From Myxococcaceae bacterium (GTDB lineage Bacteria > Myxococcota > Myxococcia > Myxococcales > Myxococcaceae), in NCBI GenBank assembly GCA_017881265.1, contig JADGRA010000015.1, forward strand, positions 109,744-173,743: a stretch of 64,000 nt of DNA. Direction: 5' to 3'. The notes beneath the pieces are model-generated. The model made no database searches, had not been told where the DNA came from, and saw nothing but the letters and a program-made list of their open reading frames with translations. Position 1 is the first letter of the stretch. Every line of letters begins with the position of its first letter. The position numbers and the translations under genes are program-made. This document shows, in pieces, positions 1-8,471 of this stretch.

Positions 1-300
1 AATCTTCGAAGCCACCATGGTCTTGGCGATGTCGCTGATGGGAGTCCCGGGCTCGGCCGACAGGGGCGAGACGGCCATCACCTCTCCCACCGAGAGACTC
101 GGGTACACGAAGGTGCCGTTCTTGAGGCGCCCACTCGCCAGCAGGATGTCGCGGTCGGAGAGGATGCCCGCGAGCCGGTGGCCGGAGACGACCGGCAGGT
201 GGCGAACTCCACGTCTCAACATCAGCTTGTGCGCGGCTTCGAGCGGCAAATCCGGGGGGACAGTCAGCACCTCTAGCCTCATCAGCCTGTCTGCCTTCAT
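1..300 (-). CDS. CBS-domain (Bateman module) protein, 3' end outside window
   Basis: The frame is open from an ATG at 300 to base 1 and continues past the window edge, so only the first 100 codons are seen. Residues about 10 to 55 form a CBS domain, with motifs like GVRHLPVVSGHRLAGILSDR, and a second begins near residue 70 (VGEVMAVSPLSAEPGTPI). Tandem CBS domains bind adenosyl nucleotides and usually regulate a partner domain or act as stand-alone energy sensors. GGAGG lies 8 bases upstream of the ATG at 300 and favours it over an in-frame ATG 30 bases earlier. Whether another domain follows cannot be told. Confidence 0.85.
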   Translation of the reverse strand, partial: MKADRLMRLEVLTVPPDLPLEAAHKLMLRRGVRHLPVVSGHRLAGILSDRDILLASGRLKNGTFVYPSLSVGEVMAVSPLSAEPGTPISDIAKTMVASKI

Positions 301-659
301 GACGAGCGCCTCCGCTGGGAGACAGCTCATGCGAAAGCAGTGCCAGCCGTGGTTCCTTCCCTGGCCGGGCTTTCTGCGCAAGTCTGTCGTTTCCGCGCGT
401 TTTGCTGCGCACGAATAGCGTCACCGCGGGGCGAGCGGCGGCCCCTTGCGTGCCACACGCTTTGTGCGTCGACGCACCTTGGCGCAGTCCGTCGCCTGCC
501 CGGGCTGCTTCGCGTGGCTTTCCCCCCTTGGGTGCGCCGCACGCTGGCGCTCACGACTGGTCGCCGGCCGGGCGTCTTCCCTGGAAAGACGGGGGCACGG
601 CAGGATGCGAACGGGGGCGTCGACACACCCCGGCCTTGGCTGACAACGTGCGCGCCTCC
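301..659. other. Divergent intergenic region without a gene
   Basis: About 360 bases separate the divergent CBS-domain and phosphodiesterase genes. Open frames here are frameless GC-rich readings with no protein-like composition. The notable content is a pair of inverted repeats at 448-460 and 464-477, described separately. No clear -35/-10 pair was recognised. Confidence 0.5.
464..477. promoter_or_regulatory. 14-base perfect palindrome, candidate operator
   Basis: GTGCGTCGACGCAC reads identically on both strands. Directly before it, GCGTG-CCA-CACGC (448-460) is another inverted repeat. Both sit in the middle of the divergent region between genes starting at 300 (minus) and 660 (plus), a position suited to a dimeric regulator. 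Palindromes arise often by chance in GC-rich DNA, so this is only a candidate. Confidence 0.3.
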
Positions 660-2759
660 ATGACTGCATCGTCTGTGGCCGTCGCGCGGCGGCTGGACCG
701 CCTCGCCGCAAGGTTCGTCCAGCCCGCGGGGAGGGCGGGCACCGCGGCTGGTTCCCAGTGGACGCGCAGGCTTTACCCCGGATTCGGGACGTCTTCGCCC
801 AGGCGGGCGCACAGCCTCTGCTGCGCGCTTCTGGTGGCGCTCGGCTGCACCACCGCGCCGCCAAGCGGGGACGGCCCACCGCCCGGGCCCGCACGGACGC
901 GCGTCATCCTCTTCGTCTGGGACGGCCTGCGACCGGACAGCATCAGCACGGACGACACGCCCAATCTCGTCCGGCTGCGGGACGAAGGGGTGTCCTTCGA
1001 CGACCAGCACGCCACCTGGCCGACGTTCACCATGACGAATGCGGCCAGCTTCGCCACGGGAGGCTACCCCGGCACCAGCGGCCTTTCCGGCAACAGCGTC
1101 TGGGTGCACGGGCCCACCGACGCGGGACACAGTGGCTCCGGCGCACCGGTGGACCTGGCGCAGCCCATCTTCACCGAGGACTACGGCGTCATCGACACCC
1201 TGGACCGTTTTTACGGGGGCCGTCTCCTCGACGTCGGCACCCTCTTCGAGGCGGCGCAGGATGCCGGCCTGTCCACGGCGGCGGTGGGCAAGGTGGGCGC
1301 CGCCTACCTGCAGGACCGGCGCCGGGGAGGGTGGATTCTCGAGGAGCGGCTGGCGTGGCCGGCGACGCTGGTGGACGCCCTGCGGGACGCTGGCCTGGCC
1401 CTCCCCAGGTTCGCGCCGCTGGCCTACGGCAAACGGGTGGACACCAGCAGCCTGGACCCCACCAAGCCGGGCCAGGTGGTAACCGTCGCGGACGGCGCGA
1501 GCGGGGACCCCACCCGGGGGCTGCGCTCGCCGAACGCAGCCAACAATGCCTACTTGATGAGCGCTTTCACCCAGGTGCTGCTCCCCGGCCTCCGGCCGCA
1601 GCTGGCAGTGGTGTGGCTCAGGAACCCCGACACCACCGAGCACGCCTATGGCCCGGGAAGCGCCGCCTACCGCGACGCCCTGCGCAGTCAGGACCAGCTG
1701 TTGGGACAGCTGCGGGCTGCGGTCGAGCGCCTCGGCCTCTCCGCCACGACGGACGTCCTCGTCGTCTCCGACCATGGCCACTCCAGTGTCTCGGGTCCGC
1801 TCGACCTGTTCCCCCTGCGGGGTTTGGCCGACGGTGGGGTGACGGGGGAGGAGCCGGGCGGCTTCTCGGTGTCCGGCGAGGTCCGGACCGCGGACCTCAT
1901 CAACCGCGCGGACGCCGGGCTGCACGCCTTCGACGACCTCGGCTGTGTCTTCTCGCCCGTGCTCTCCGGCATCACCGCCAGCGGAGTGCCCGTCTATCCG
2001 GGCCTGCTTTGCGGCGAGAAGCCGGGCACCACCCAGGTGCCCCCGGTGCCGGCCGCCCTCGGGCCCAGCGACGTGGTGGTGGTGCCCAACGGCGGCAGCG
2101 ACTCCCTCTATGTGCCAAGCCACGACTCCCACGTGGTGCAGACGCTGGTGCGGCTGCTGCAGAGCCGCGAGGAGTTTGGCCCCATCTTCGTGGCGCGACG
2201 CTACGGCCCGCTGCCGGGGACGCTGCCGCTGGACGTCGTCCACATGGAGATGCGCTCCGGCGACCGGACACCGGACTTGCTGGTCTCCTTCGCATGGGAT
2301 GCCGAGGCCACCGTGCTGGGCATGCCCGGGACGGAGTTCTCCAGCACGCCGGGGGCGCGTGGCATGCACGGCAGCTTCAGTCCGCGCGACGTGCAGACAA
2401 CGCTGGTGGCCGCCGGCCCGCACTTCCGTCGCGGCTTTCACGACACGCTTCCGAGTGGCAACGTCGACGTCGCCCCCACCATGTCCAGGTTGCTGGGGCT
2501 GCGGCTGCCAGCGGCCGACGGCCGCGTCCTCGAGGAGGCGCTGGTGACTGGCCCCTCGCTGGGGGCCTTCGTCGAGGAGACGCTGCTCACCACGTCGACG
2601 TCAGCCGACGGCCTGCGCATGCAGCTTCCCACCAGCCCCGACGGCCGCGCGGTGGACCCGAGCGCCACCCGCTACCGCGTCGAGATGCAAAGCAAGACGC
2701 TGCGGTGGGGCGGCCGGAGCGCGACTTACGTCGACTGGGCGCGCGCCGTTCGCTATTGA
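660..2759 (+). CDS. Secreted type I phosphodiesterase / nucleotide pyrophosphatase-family lipoprotein
   Basis: This 699-residue protein belongs to the alkaline phosphatase superfamily, NPP branch, whose members hydrolyse phosphodiester or phosphonate bonds with two zinc ions. The metal and nucleophile motifs are in order: FVWDGLRPDS, PTFTMTNAASFATGGYP (nucleophile Thr region), PDTTEHAYGPG, VVSDHGHS and a late GMHGSF. A hydrophobic stretch ending in LVALGC (Cys 63) is a lipobox, so the protein is probably a lipid-anchored envelope enzyme. The n-region is long if ATG 660 is the start; a later GTG (675) is possible. The substrate cannot be named. It stands alone, facing a convergent carbonic anhydrase gene. 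Confidence 0.85.
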   Translation: MTASSVAVARRLDRLAARFVQPAGRAGTAAGSQWTRRLYPGFGTSSPRRAHSLCCALLVALGCTTAPPSGDGPPPGPARTRVILFVWDGLRPDSISTDDTPNLVRLRDEGVSFDDQHATWPTFTMTNAASFATGGYPGTSGLSGNSVWVHGPTDAGHSGSGAPVDLAQPIFTEDYGVIDTLDRFYGGRLLDVGTLFEAAQDAGLSTAAVGKVGAAYLQDRRRGGWILEERLAWPATLVDALRDAGLALPRFAPLAYGKRVDTSSLDPTKPGQVVTVADGASGDPTRGLRSPNAANNAYLMSAFTQVLLPGLRPQLAVVWLRNPDTTEHAYGPGSAAYRDALRSQDQLLGQLRAAVERLGLSATTDVLVVSDHGHSSVSGPLDLFPLRGLADGGVTGEEPGGFSVSGEVRTADLINRADAGLHAFDDLGCVFSPVLSGITASGVPVYPGLLCGEKPGTTQVPPVPAALGPSDVVVVPNGGSDSLYVPSHDSHVVQTLVRLLQSREEFGPIFVARRYGPLPGTLPLDVVHMEMRSGDRTPDLLVSFAWDAEATVLGMPGTEFSSTPGARGMHGSFSPRDVQTTLVAAGPHFRRGFHDTLPSGNVDVAPTMSRLLGLRLPAADGRVLEEALVTGPSLGAFVEETLLTTSTSADGLRMQLPTSPDGRAVDPSATRYRVEMQSKTLRWGGRSATYVDWARAVRY

Positions 2760-2770
2760 ATCCGGGAGAC

Positions 2771-2792
2771 GCCGTCGGCCTCTTGCGACGGC
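2771..2792. terminator. Hairpin between convergent genes, possible bidirectional terminator
   Basis: GCCGTCG (2771-2777) pairs with CGACGGC (2786-2792) around an 8-base loop, exactly between the convergent stop codons of the phosphodiesterase and carbonic anhydrase genes. There is no T-run, so intrinsic termination is not assured. Confidence 0.35.
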
Positions 2793-3541
2793 TACTTGGA
2801 CATCTGCACCGTGCGCCCGTTGAGTGGCTGCGGCGGACGGGCGTTGTCCGGGTACTCCGCGGCGAACGCCTTCACCTCTGGCTTGTCGACAGTGCCCGGC
2901 GTCCGGAGGAGGAACCACGTCACTTCCTCGCTGCAGGGCGGCGTCGTGAGCGAGCCGGCGAAGGTGTAGTAGGCGTGGTTGGCAGGCACCAGGCCGCTCG
3001 GGTCCACCGTCACCCCGTCGGGAGCGCTCTCCTTGTCCTTCTCCTTGGGGAGGTACTTCCAGATTTCCGCGATGACGGGGTTGGCCTTGCCGTCGGCCAG
3101 TAGCACGCCCACCACGGCCAACTTTCCTTCGGCGTCCTGGTGCACCAGGTGCAGCTCCAGGGAGAAGGCGCGGCCATTCAGCTTGTTCTCCGATGGGTGG
3201 TGGAAGTGGAACTGCAGCAACTCGTACCGCTTGCCACCCACGGTGATGAAGCTACCGGCCGGGACATTCACCTGGATGGTGTGCCCGTTGTTGATGATTT
3301 TCAGGGGGGCCGCCTGGTAGCTGAACTGGATGGCAGGCAGGGCCGCCATCTTCGCGCCCCGGATGTCGATGGGGGACTGGTGCTTGCCCAGCTTGCATTC
3401 CTGGTAGTCGGGCTTGAGCGCCCCCCAGTGGGCGGGCCCGCTCTCGCCCTTGTAGCTCCACGAGTGCGCTGCCTCCTGCGCCAAAGCGAGGGAGCTACCC
3501 AAGACGAAAAGCGACACGATTGTGGCACTCACGTTGCGCAT
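2792..3541 (-). CDS. cah: Periplasmic alpha-class carbonic anhydrase
   Basis: The enzyme interconverts CO2 and bicarbonate. The 249-residue length fits bacterial alpha-class enzymes. An N-terminal signal peptide ends near ALAQEA. The family block QSPIDIRG follows, then the zinc ligands QFHFHHPSEN (two His) and ELHLVHQD (third His), and TFAGSLTTPPCSE, which forms the substrate pocket and includes the conserved Thr before PPC. The ATG at 3541 directly precedes a typical signal sequence. It is a single gene, convergent with the phosphodiesterase, and probably has its own promoter in the 27-base gap to the next minus-strand gene or is read with that gene. Confidence 0.95.
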   Translation of the reverse strand: MRNVSATIVSLFVLGSSLALAQEAAHSWSYKGESGPAHWGALKPDYQECKLGKHQSPIDIRGAKMAALPAIQFSYQAAPLKIINNGHTIQVNVPAGSFITVGGKRYELLQFHFHHPSENKLNGRAFSLELHLVHQDAEGKLAVVGVLLADGKANPVIAEIWKYLPKEKDKESAPDGVTVDPSGLVPANHAYYTFAGSLTTPPCSEEVTWFLLRTPGTVDKPEVKAFAAEYPDNARPPQPLNGRTVQMSK

Positions 3542-3568
3542 GCACCCTCCATCCAGCGTTCTTGCTTG

Positions 3569-4762
3569 TTACCTTCCGGTCACCGGCGCGCCAACGTCAA
3601 CCCTCTCCGTGTGTGACAGGGGCGAGGAGACACTTCGCCCGGCGGCAGCCACCACCCGCACCGCCGAGCGCTCTGTCAGGGCCAGTCCATCCCCGCGCGG
3701 CTCCGTTTCCGTCAGTTCCACCACGTCGCCCCGGGACAGCTGGAAGAAGGCGGCATTGGCCGCGGTGCGGTGCTTCTCCTGGAGCGCGAGCCCCATCCGC
3801 CCCTCCGGCCCGCAGCCCATGTAGCGCTGCCGCCCCTTGCCCTCCAGGGCCTCCGACACAATCCGGAACGTGCGACCGGGGGGGGGCTCGGGCCACGGCT
3901 CGCCCTTGGGGGCGAGGACCAGGTAGCTCATCTTCAGCGCCTCCTTGTGCAGGCCCGCCACGCGGGCCAGCTCCTCCAGCAGGGGCGGCATGCTGAAGAC
4001 GCGCTCGGCGTGGCACCAGTCGCTGGACTTGACGAGGGCCGGGCAGTCGCCGCGAAACAGACACGGGGCGCGCACGGCGAACCCGCGGCGGACCAGCACG
4101 TCGCGCAGCTGCAGCAGCTCCCGGGAAGTGTCGCGCAGCGCCGGCTCGATGAGCACCAGGGAGCCGGCCGGGCGCAGCGCGGCCAGGGCCCGCTCCACCA
4201 GCGCCGCCCGCCGGCCCAGCGCCGGCTCCCCCTTGCCGAACAATTCATTGAGGAGGTGCCCGACGACGACGGCGTCCAGCCCCGAGGCCGGTAGCTCGCC
4301 CGTGCGCTGGGGGTCCCACTCGCGGGTGGCGAGCGCCTCGCCGGCCTCGGCGGCGAGCTCCCGCGCCAGCGCCAGCGCGGGCCGGCTTCGGTCGGCGGCG
4401 GTGACCTCCGCCGCCCCGGCATCCAGGGCGGCGAAAGCGAGGGGGCCCGGGCCGCTCCCCAGGTCCAGCACCCTGCGCGGGCGCGTGCGCAGCTCCCCGA
4501 GGACCTGGCGGCCCTGGGCGTAGGACACCGGCCAGTAGAAGAGGAGGTAGGCCCCCAGAAGGCGCGGGTCGTCCATGTACCGGCCCCCGGCGAGCGAGCG
4601 CTCCCGCGTCAGGCCGAGCGACAGCGTGCGGATGGCGCTGGCCACTTCCCGCACTTCCTTGGCCGTCAACGTCGGCGGGCCTTCGGGAAGCTTGCGCGAG
4701 CGCCGCCAGACGGCCACCAGCCGGGGCATCCACCGCGCCAGGTCCTGGGCGTACCGGTCCAT
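3569..4762 (-). CDS. Rsm22-family ribosomal small-subunit methyltransferase-like protein
   Basis: The 397-residue protein has a Rossmann SAM-binding fold with motif VLDLGSGPGPLA near residues 98-109 and the family sequence GHLLNELF. A later block, GDCPALVKSSDWCH, supplies Cys residues resembling the iron-sulfur ligands of mitochondrial Rsm22/METTL17. These proteins associate with the small ribosomal subunit; methylation of 16S rRNA by bacterial members is presumed, not proven. The C-terminal region after residue 300 resembles the OB-like tail of the family. It is divergent from the O-methyltransferase gene at 4797, with only 34 bases between the starts. Confidence 0.85.
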   Translation of the reverse strand: MDRYAQDLARWMPRLVAVWRRSRKLPEGPPTLTAKEVREVASAIRTLSLGLTRERSLAGGRYMDDPRLLGAYLLFYWPVSYAQGRQVLGELRTRPRRVLDLGSGPGPLAFAALDAGAAEVTAADRSRPALALARELAAEAGEALATREWDPQRTGELPASGLDAVVVGHLLNELFGKGEPALGRRAALVERALAALRPAGSLVLIEPALRDTSRELLQLRDVLVRRGFAVRAPCLFRGDCPALVKSSDWCHAERVFSMPPLLEELARVAGLHKEALKMSYLVLAPKGEPWPEPPPGRTFRIVSEALEGKGRQRYMGCGPEGRMGLALQEKHRTAANAAFFQLSRGDVVELTETEPRGDGLALTERSAVRVVAAAGRSVSSPLSHTERVDVGAPVTGR

Positions 4763-4796
4763 GCGTCCGGGGGAGCCTTAGGGGTAGAAGAGGGCC

Positions 4797-5435
4797 ATGT
4801 CCATGACCCTCGTGCCTGAAGCCATCGAGGCCTATGCCGCCGAGCACTCGGAGCCGCTGGCCCCCCTCTTCGACGCCCTCCGGGAAGAGACGTACGCGTC
4901 CATGCGCGACCCGCAGATGCAGGTGGGCCGCCTCGAGGGGAACCTCCTCCGGCTGCTGGTACAGCTGTCCGGGGCGCGGCACGCGCTGGAGATTGGGATG
5001 TTCACCGGCTACTCCGGATTGATGATTGCCTCGGGCCTTCCCGAGGACGGCACCCTCATCACCTGTGACGTCGACCCCAAGGCGGAGGCCATCGCCCGGC
5101 GCGCCTTCGCCCGGAGTCCGGTGGGCCGGAAAATCCAAATCCGAATGGGACCTGCCCTTCAGACGCTGAAGACACTTTCCGGCCCGCTCGACTTCGTCTT
5201 CATCGACGCGGACAAGGAGAACTACCTCGCGTACTACGAAGCGGTGCTCCCGCTGTTGCGCCCGGGAGGGCTGCTGGTGGCGGACAACACCCTGTGGAGC
5301 GGCAGGGTGCTCGACCCCAAGAGTCCGTCGGACCACGCCATCGTCGCCTTCAACGACGCCGTGGCCAAGGACCCCCGGGTGGACAAGGTGCTCCTCACCG
5401 TGCGCGACGGGATGACGCTGGCCGTCAAGCGCTGA
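4797..5435 (+). CDS. Class I SAM-dependent O-methyltransferase (caffeoyl-CoA OMT type)
   Basis: The 212-residue length is typical for this family of metal-dependent O-methyltransferases acting on catechol-like hydroxyls; myxobacterial SafC belongs here. Motifs seen are EIGMFTGYSGL (SAM binding), FVFIDADKENY (metal-binding Asp) and VADNTLWSG (metal ligands Asp-Asn). AGAGGG lies a few bases before the ATG at 4797; a second in-frame ATG lies 6 bases on. No biosynthetic cluster surrounds it, so the substrate is unknown. Its 3' end overlaps the convergent patatin gene by 11 bases. Confidence 0.92.
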   Translation: MSMTLVPEAIEAYAAEHSEPLAPLFDALREETYASMRDPQMQVGRLEGNLLRLLVQLSGARHALEIGMFTGYSGLMIASGLPEDGTLITCDVDPKAEAIARRAFARSPVGRKIQIRMGPALQTLKTLSGPLDFVFIDADKENYLAYYEAVLPLLRPGGLLVADNTLWSGRVLDPKSPSDHAIVAFNDAVAKDPRVDKVLLTVRDGMTLAVKR

Positions 5436-6600
5436 GGCGCGTGCTTGCTCCGAAGAAGTCCTCGAGTTCTCCCCGGCGGTGGAGGGTGTCCTCGTAGCCG
5501 AGGGTGTGCAGCCGGTCGATGTAGCTCCGCTCGAAGGCCAGGTAGCTGACCAGGTCCGAGCCCCCGCGACGTCCGGCCCCCATGCCCCGCAGCAGGTAGC
5601 GCACCATGCGCGGGAAGTGCTCCATCTGGTCGGCGGCCAGCCCGCCCAGCTCCAGGGAAGGACGCAACGTCAGCACGGGAATGACACGGAAGCGCTCCTC
5701 GCCACCCGGGGGCGCTCCTCGGCCGAGGGCGTGGTTGATGCGCTCCAGCCGCTCGGTGTCGGAGTCCAGGTGGTCCAGGAAGAGGGCGTTGAGCAGGACG
5801 CCGGCCACCTGCGACACCGGCAGCACCCGCATGCTGGTTTCCTCGCTGTTGAGGCTCTGGGTCTCCTCCGCCGTGCGCAGGTAGCGCACGCCTACCGCGA
5901 GCAGCCGGTCGGCGCCGAGGTGGATGGCCGGGCTGAGCGGCTCGGTGAGACGCACCTGGCCGTCCCCATAGTAGGTGTCCCCGAGGCGGACGGGCGGGAA
6001 GAAGACGGGGATGGCGGCCGAGGCCATGACGTGCTCGATGGTGAGCGTCTCGCGCCGTCCCAGCCGGCGGCTGCGCGCCCAAGGGTGCACGTCCTGTGTC
6101 CCGTCGAAGAAGGTGACGGCGGTGCCGGTGAGGTAGCTGGTGGCCGTCACGCCGAGCCCCCGCAGCCGGCCCGCCGCGATGTGGGCCGGGACGCGGTCCA
6201 GGGGGATGCGTTCGGCGAGCAGCTCCCGCAGTGGCGTGGTGTCCAAAAGGTGGTTCACCTGCCGCAGGGTGACCAGCCCGCCGGAGGTGAGGTTGCGAAT
6301 CCACCGGCTTCCGATGGAGGCGACGCTCAGCATGTCGGTGCGGTACACCCGCTCCGGGGTGAGGCTGAGCCAGGTCTCCGACAGCCGGCGAGCGCCGCCC
6401 GCGAAGTCGTCGGCGCTGGCCGCCAGCGCCGCGCCGTTGATGGCGCCCGCCGACACGCCCGTGATGACGGGGAAGGGATTGTTCCCCGCTCCCAGCACCT
6501 CGGCGATGGCGCGCAGAGCTCCCACCTGGTACGCGGCGCGTGCGCCGCCGCCGGTCAGGATGAGGCCGAGAGTTGCCACGCTGCTGCGAAAGGCTAGCAC
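5425..6600 (-). CDS. Patatin-like phospholipase
   Basis: A serine/aspartate-dyad lipid acyl hydrolase of about 391 residues. The oxyanion loop GGGARAAYQ, nucleophile elbow GVSAGAING and catalytic DG (YGDGQVR) are all present and ordered as in patatins. The long C-terminal half is of the kind seen in bacterial cytoplasmic patatins. A GTG at 6600 gives MLAFRSSVATLGLILTGGG; a GTG at 6579 would start closer to the first strand as in many homologues, and neither has a convincing ribosome site. The frame stays open far upstream over the ABC ATPase gene, but that part has no protein character. No signal peptide is seen. Confidence 0.88.
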   Translation of the reverse strand: MLAFRSSVATLGLILTGGGARAAYQVGALRAIAEVLGAGNNPFPVITGVSAGAINGAALAASADDFAGGARRLSETWLSLTPERVYRTDMLSVASIGSRWIRNLTSGGLVTLRQVNHLLDTTPLRELLAERIPLDRVPAHIAAGRLRGLGVTATSYLTGTAVTFFDGTQDVHPWARSRRLGRRETLTIEHVMASAAIPVFFPPVRLGDTYYGDGQVRLTEPLSPAIHLGADRLLAVGVRYLRTAEETQSLNSEETSMRVLPVSQVAGVLLNALFLDHLDSDTERLERINHALGRGAPPGGEERFRVIPVLTLRPSLELGGLAADQMEHFPRMVRYLLRGMGAGRRGGSDLVSYLAFERSYIDRLHTLGYEDTLHRRGELEDFFGASTRLSA

Positions 6601-6678
6601 TCCCGACCCGTGGGGGGATTTTCCGTCCTTCTGGGGCTCGCGCTCTTGCGGCCCCGGCGTTAGATGGGAGGGCTCCGA

Positions 6679-7671
6679 ATGGTTTCCGTCCGCGCCTTGC
6701 GCAAGCACTACACCGTCCACAAGCGTCCCCCCGGGCTGCGGGCGGCGTTCCGCTCGCTCTTCCGCCGGGTGCCCACCCTGGTGAAGGCCGTGGACGGCAT
6801 CTCCTTCGAGATTGCGGCGGGGGAGCGGGTGGGGTTTCTCGGCCCCAACGGCGCGGGAAAGACCACTACCCTCAAGGTCCTCTCCGGGCTGCTCTACCCC
6901 TCGAGCGGCGAAGTGCGGGTCGACGGCCACGTCCCCCAGCACCGGGAAGACGTCTTCCTCAAGAAAATCATGCTGGTGACGGGCCAGAAGCAGCAGCTGC
7001 TGTGGGACTTGCCGCCCTCGGAGACGTTCGCCCTCAACCGGGCCATTTACGAGGTGCCCGAACCGGAGTTCCGCCGCCGGATGGCGGAGCTCACCGAGTT
7101 GCTCGAGCTGGGCGACCTGGTGAACAAGCCGACAAGGTCCCTTTCCTTGGGCGAGCGGATGAAGTGCGAGCTGGCGGCGGCCCTCGTCCATGGCCCCAAG
7201 GTTCTCTTCCTGGATGAGCCCACCATCGGCCTCGACGTGTCGATGCAGGCCACCATCCGCAGCTTCATCCGCCGCTACAACGAGGAGACCGGCGCCACGT
7301 TGCTGCTGACCAGTCACTACATGGACGACGTGGCTGCCTTGTGTCCCCGCGTCATCGTCATCGACAAGGGCACGCTGTCCTACGACGGTGGCCTGGACGC
7401 GCTGGTGCGCAGGATGCGCCCGGAGAAGCGCGTGGTGCTGCGGTTGGACCGCCCGGCACCGGCCCTGGCCCTGGAGGGGCTCGGCAAGGTGGTGTCGGCG
7501 GACGCGGCCCAGGTGGTGCTGCAGGTTCGCCAGGACGCCGTCAGTCTCACCGTGGCACGCGCCCTGGCCACCTTGAGCGTGCGGGACCTCACCGTGGAGG
7601 ACCCGCCGCTGGAAGAGGTGATGAGCGAGCTCTTTGCGCAGAACCGGGTGCGCGCTGAGACCGCGGCATGA
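6679..7671 (+). CDS. ABC-2 type exporter ATP-binding subunit
   Basis: This 330-residue ATPase powers the two membrane subunits encoded immediately downstream. Walker A is GPNGAGKTT, the signature is LSLGERMK, and Walker B is VLFLDEPT; the linker before Walker A is long, as in NatA-like exporters with DUF990-type permeases. The start is set at 6679 because GGGAGGG lies 6 bases before it; the upstream in-frame ATG at 6664 contains that ribosome site inside its own coding sequence. The stop overlaps the next ATG (ATGA), so the genes are translationally coupled. The substrate is unknown; related triads include drug or viologen exporters. Confidence 0.93.
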   Translation: MVSVRALRKHYTVHKRPPGLRAAFRSLFRRVPTLVKAVDGISFEIAAGERVGFLGPNGAGKTTTLKVLSGLLYPSSGEVRVDGHVPQHREDVFLKKIMLVTGQKQQLLWDLPPSETFALNRAIYEVPEPEFRRRMAELTELLELGDLVNKPTRSLSLGERMKCELAAALVHGPKVLFLDEPTIGLDVSMQATIRSFIRRYNEETGATLLLTSHYMDDVAALCPRVIVIDKGTLSYDGGLDALVRRMRPEKRVVLRLDRPAPALALEGLGKVVSADAAQVVLQVRQDAVSLTVARALATLSVRDLTVEDPPLEEVMSELFAQNRVRAETAA

Positions 7672-8471
7672 GCACGCGGTCGACGGTGCGGGCGCTGCCC
7701 ACCCTCATGCGCGTCGGCTTCGCCGAGGCGGTGGCGTACCGAGCCGAGATGTTGGTGTGGGTGCTGTCCACCACCATGCCCCTCATCATGCTGGCGCTGT
7801 GGTCGGCGGTGGCCGCCGACGCCCCGGTCGGCCGCTTCGGTCAGCGCGACTTCCTGGCCTACTTCCTGGCTACCTTCATCGTCCGGCAGCTCACCGGTGC
7901 CTGGGTGGCCTGGCAGATGAGTTTCGAGGTGCGCACCGGCACCCTGTCCATGCGGCTGCTCCGGCCCATCCACCCGATGGTGAGCTACGCGGTGGAAAAC
8001 ATCGCCGCCATGCCGCTGCGTCTGGTGGTGGCCCTGCCGGTGGCCCTGCTCGCCCTCGTCCTGGTGGGCACCCGGTCGCTTCCCCACCGATTGCTCATCT
8101 GGGGGGTGTGGCTGCTGGCCGTGCTGGGGGGGTGGCTCATCACCTTTCTCGCCAACTTCGTCATCGGCTGTCTGGCCCTGTGGACTGGCAGCAGCATCAA
8201 GGTGATGGATGTCTGGCTGGTGGCCTTCATGGTCTTCAGTGGCTACCTGGTGCCGGTGGAACTGTTTCCCGGCGCACTCCGGACGGCGGTGGCGTGGCTA
8301 CCCTTCCGCTACCAGATTGGTTTTCCGGTCGAGGTGATGACCGGCGCCTATGCCCTCCCGGCGGCGCTGGAGATGCTGGCGCGGCAGTGGGCCTTCGTTC
8401 TGGGCCTCTTCCTCTTGGCGCTGGCCATGTGGCGGCGCGGCCTTCGCCGCTTCGGGGCGTACGGCGGCTGA
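7668..8471 (+). CDS. ABC-2 type permease subunit 1 (DUF990/ABC2_membrane_6-like)
   Basis: A 267-residue polytopic inner-membrane protein with about six hydrophobic segments. It starts in a 4-base ATGA overlap with the ATPase gene and ends in a TGATG overlap with the second permease. Family features include the early amphipathic helix TLMRVGFAEAVAYRAEMLVW and the segment SMRLLRPIHPM. Two different small permeases with one ATPase is the standard layout of this exporter group, so it likely forms a heterodimeric pore with the next product. Confidence 0.9.
   Translation: MSTRSTVRALPTLMRVGFAEAVAYRAEMLVWVLSTTMPLIMLALWSAVAADAPVGRFGQRDFLAYFLATFIVRQLTGAWVAWQMSFEVRTGTLSMRLLRPIHPMVSYAVENIAAMPLRLVVALPVALLALVLVGTRSLPHRLLIWGVWLLAVLGGWLITFLANFVIGCLALWTGSSIKVMDVWLVAFMVFSGYLVPVELFPGALRTAVAWLPFRYQIGFPVEVMTGAYALPAALEMLARQWAFVLGLFLLALAMWRRGLRRFGAYGG

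Noticed and set aside
327..2441. Long open frame on the minus strand opposite the phosphodiesterase gene
   Set aside because: It is His/Arg/Gly-rich without domains and mirrors the plus-strand gene with good motifs. High GC makes long antisense frames common; similar long antisense frames over real genes elsewhere were left out.
5425..7317. Patatin frame extended upstream to 7317
   Set aside because: The part beyond 6600 covers the ABC ATPase gene on the other strand and has no protein character.
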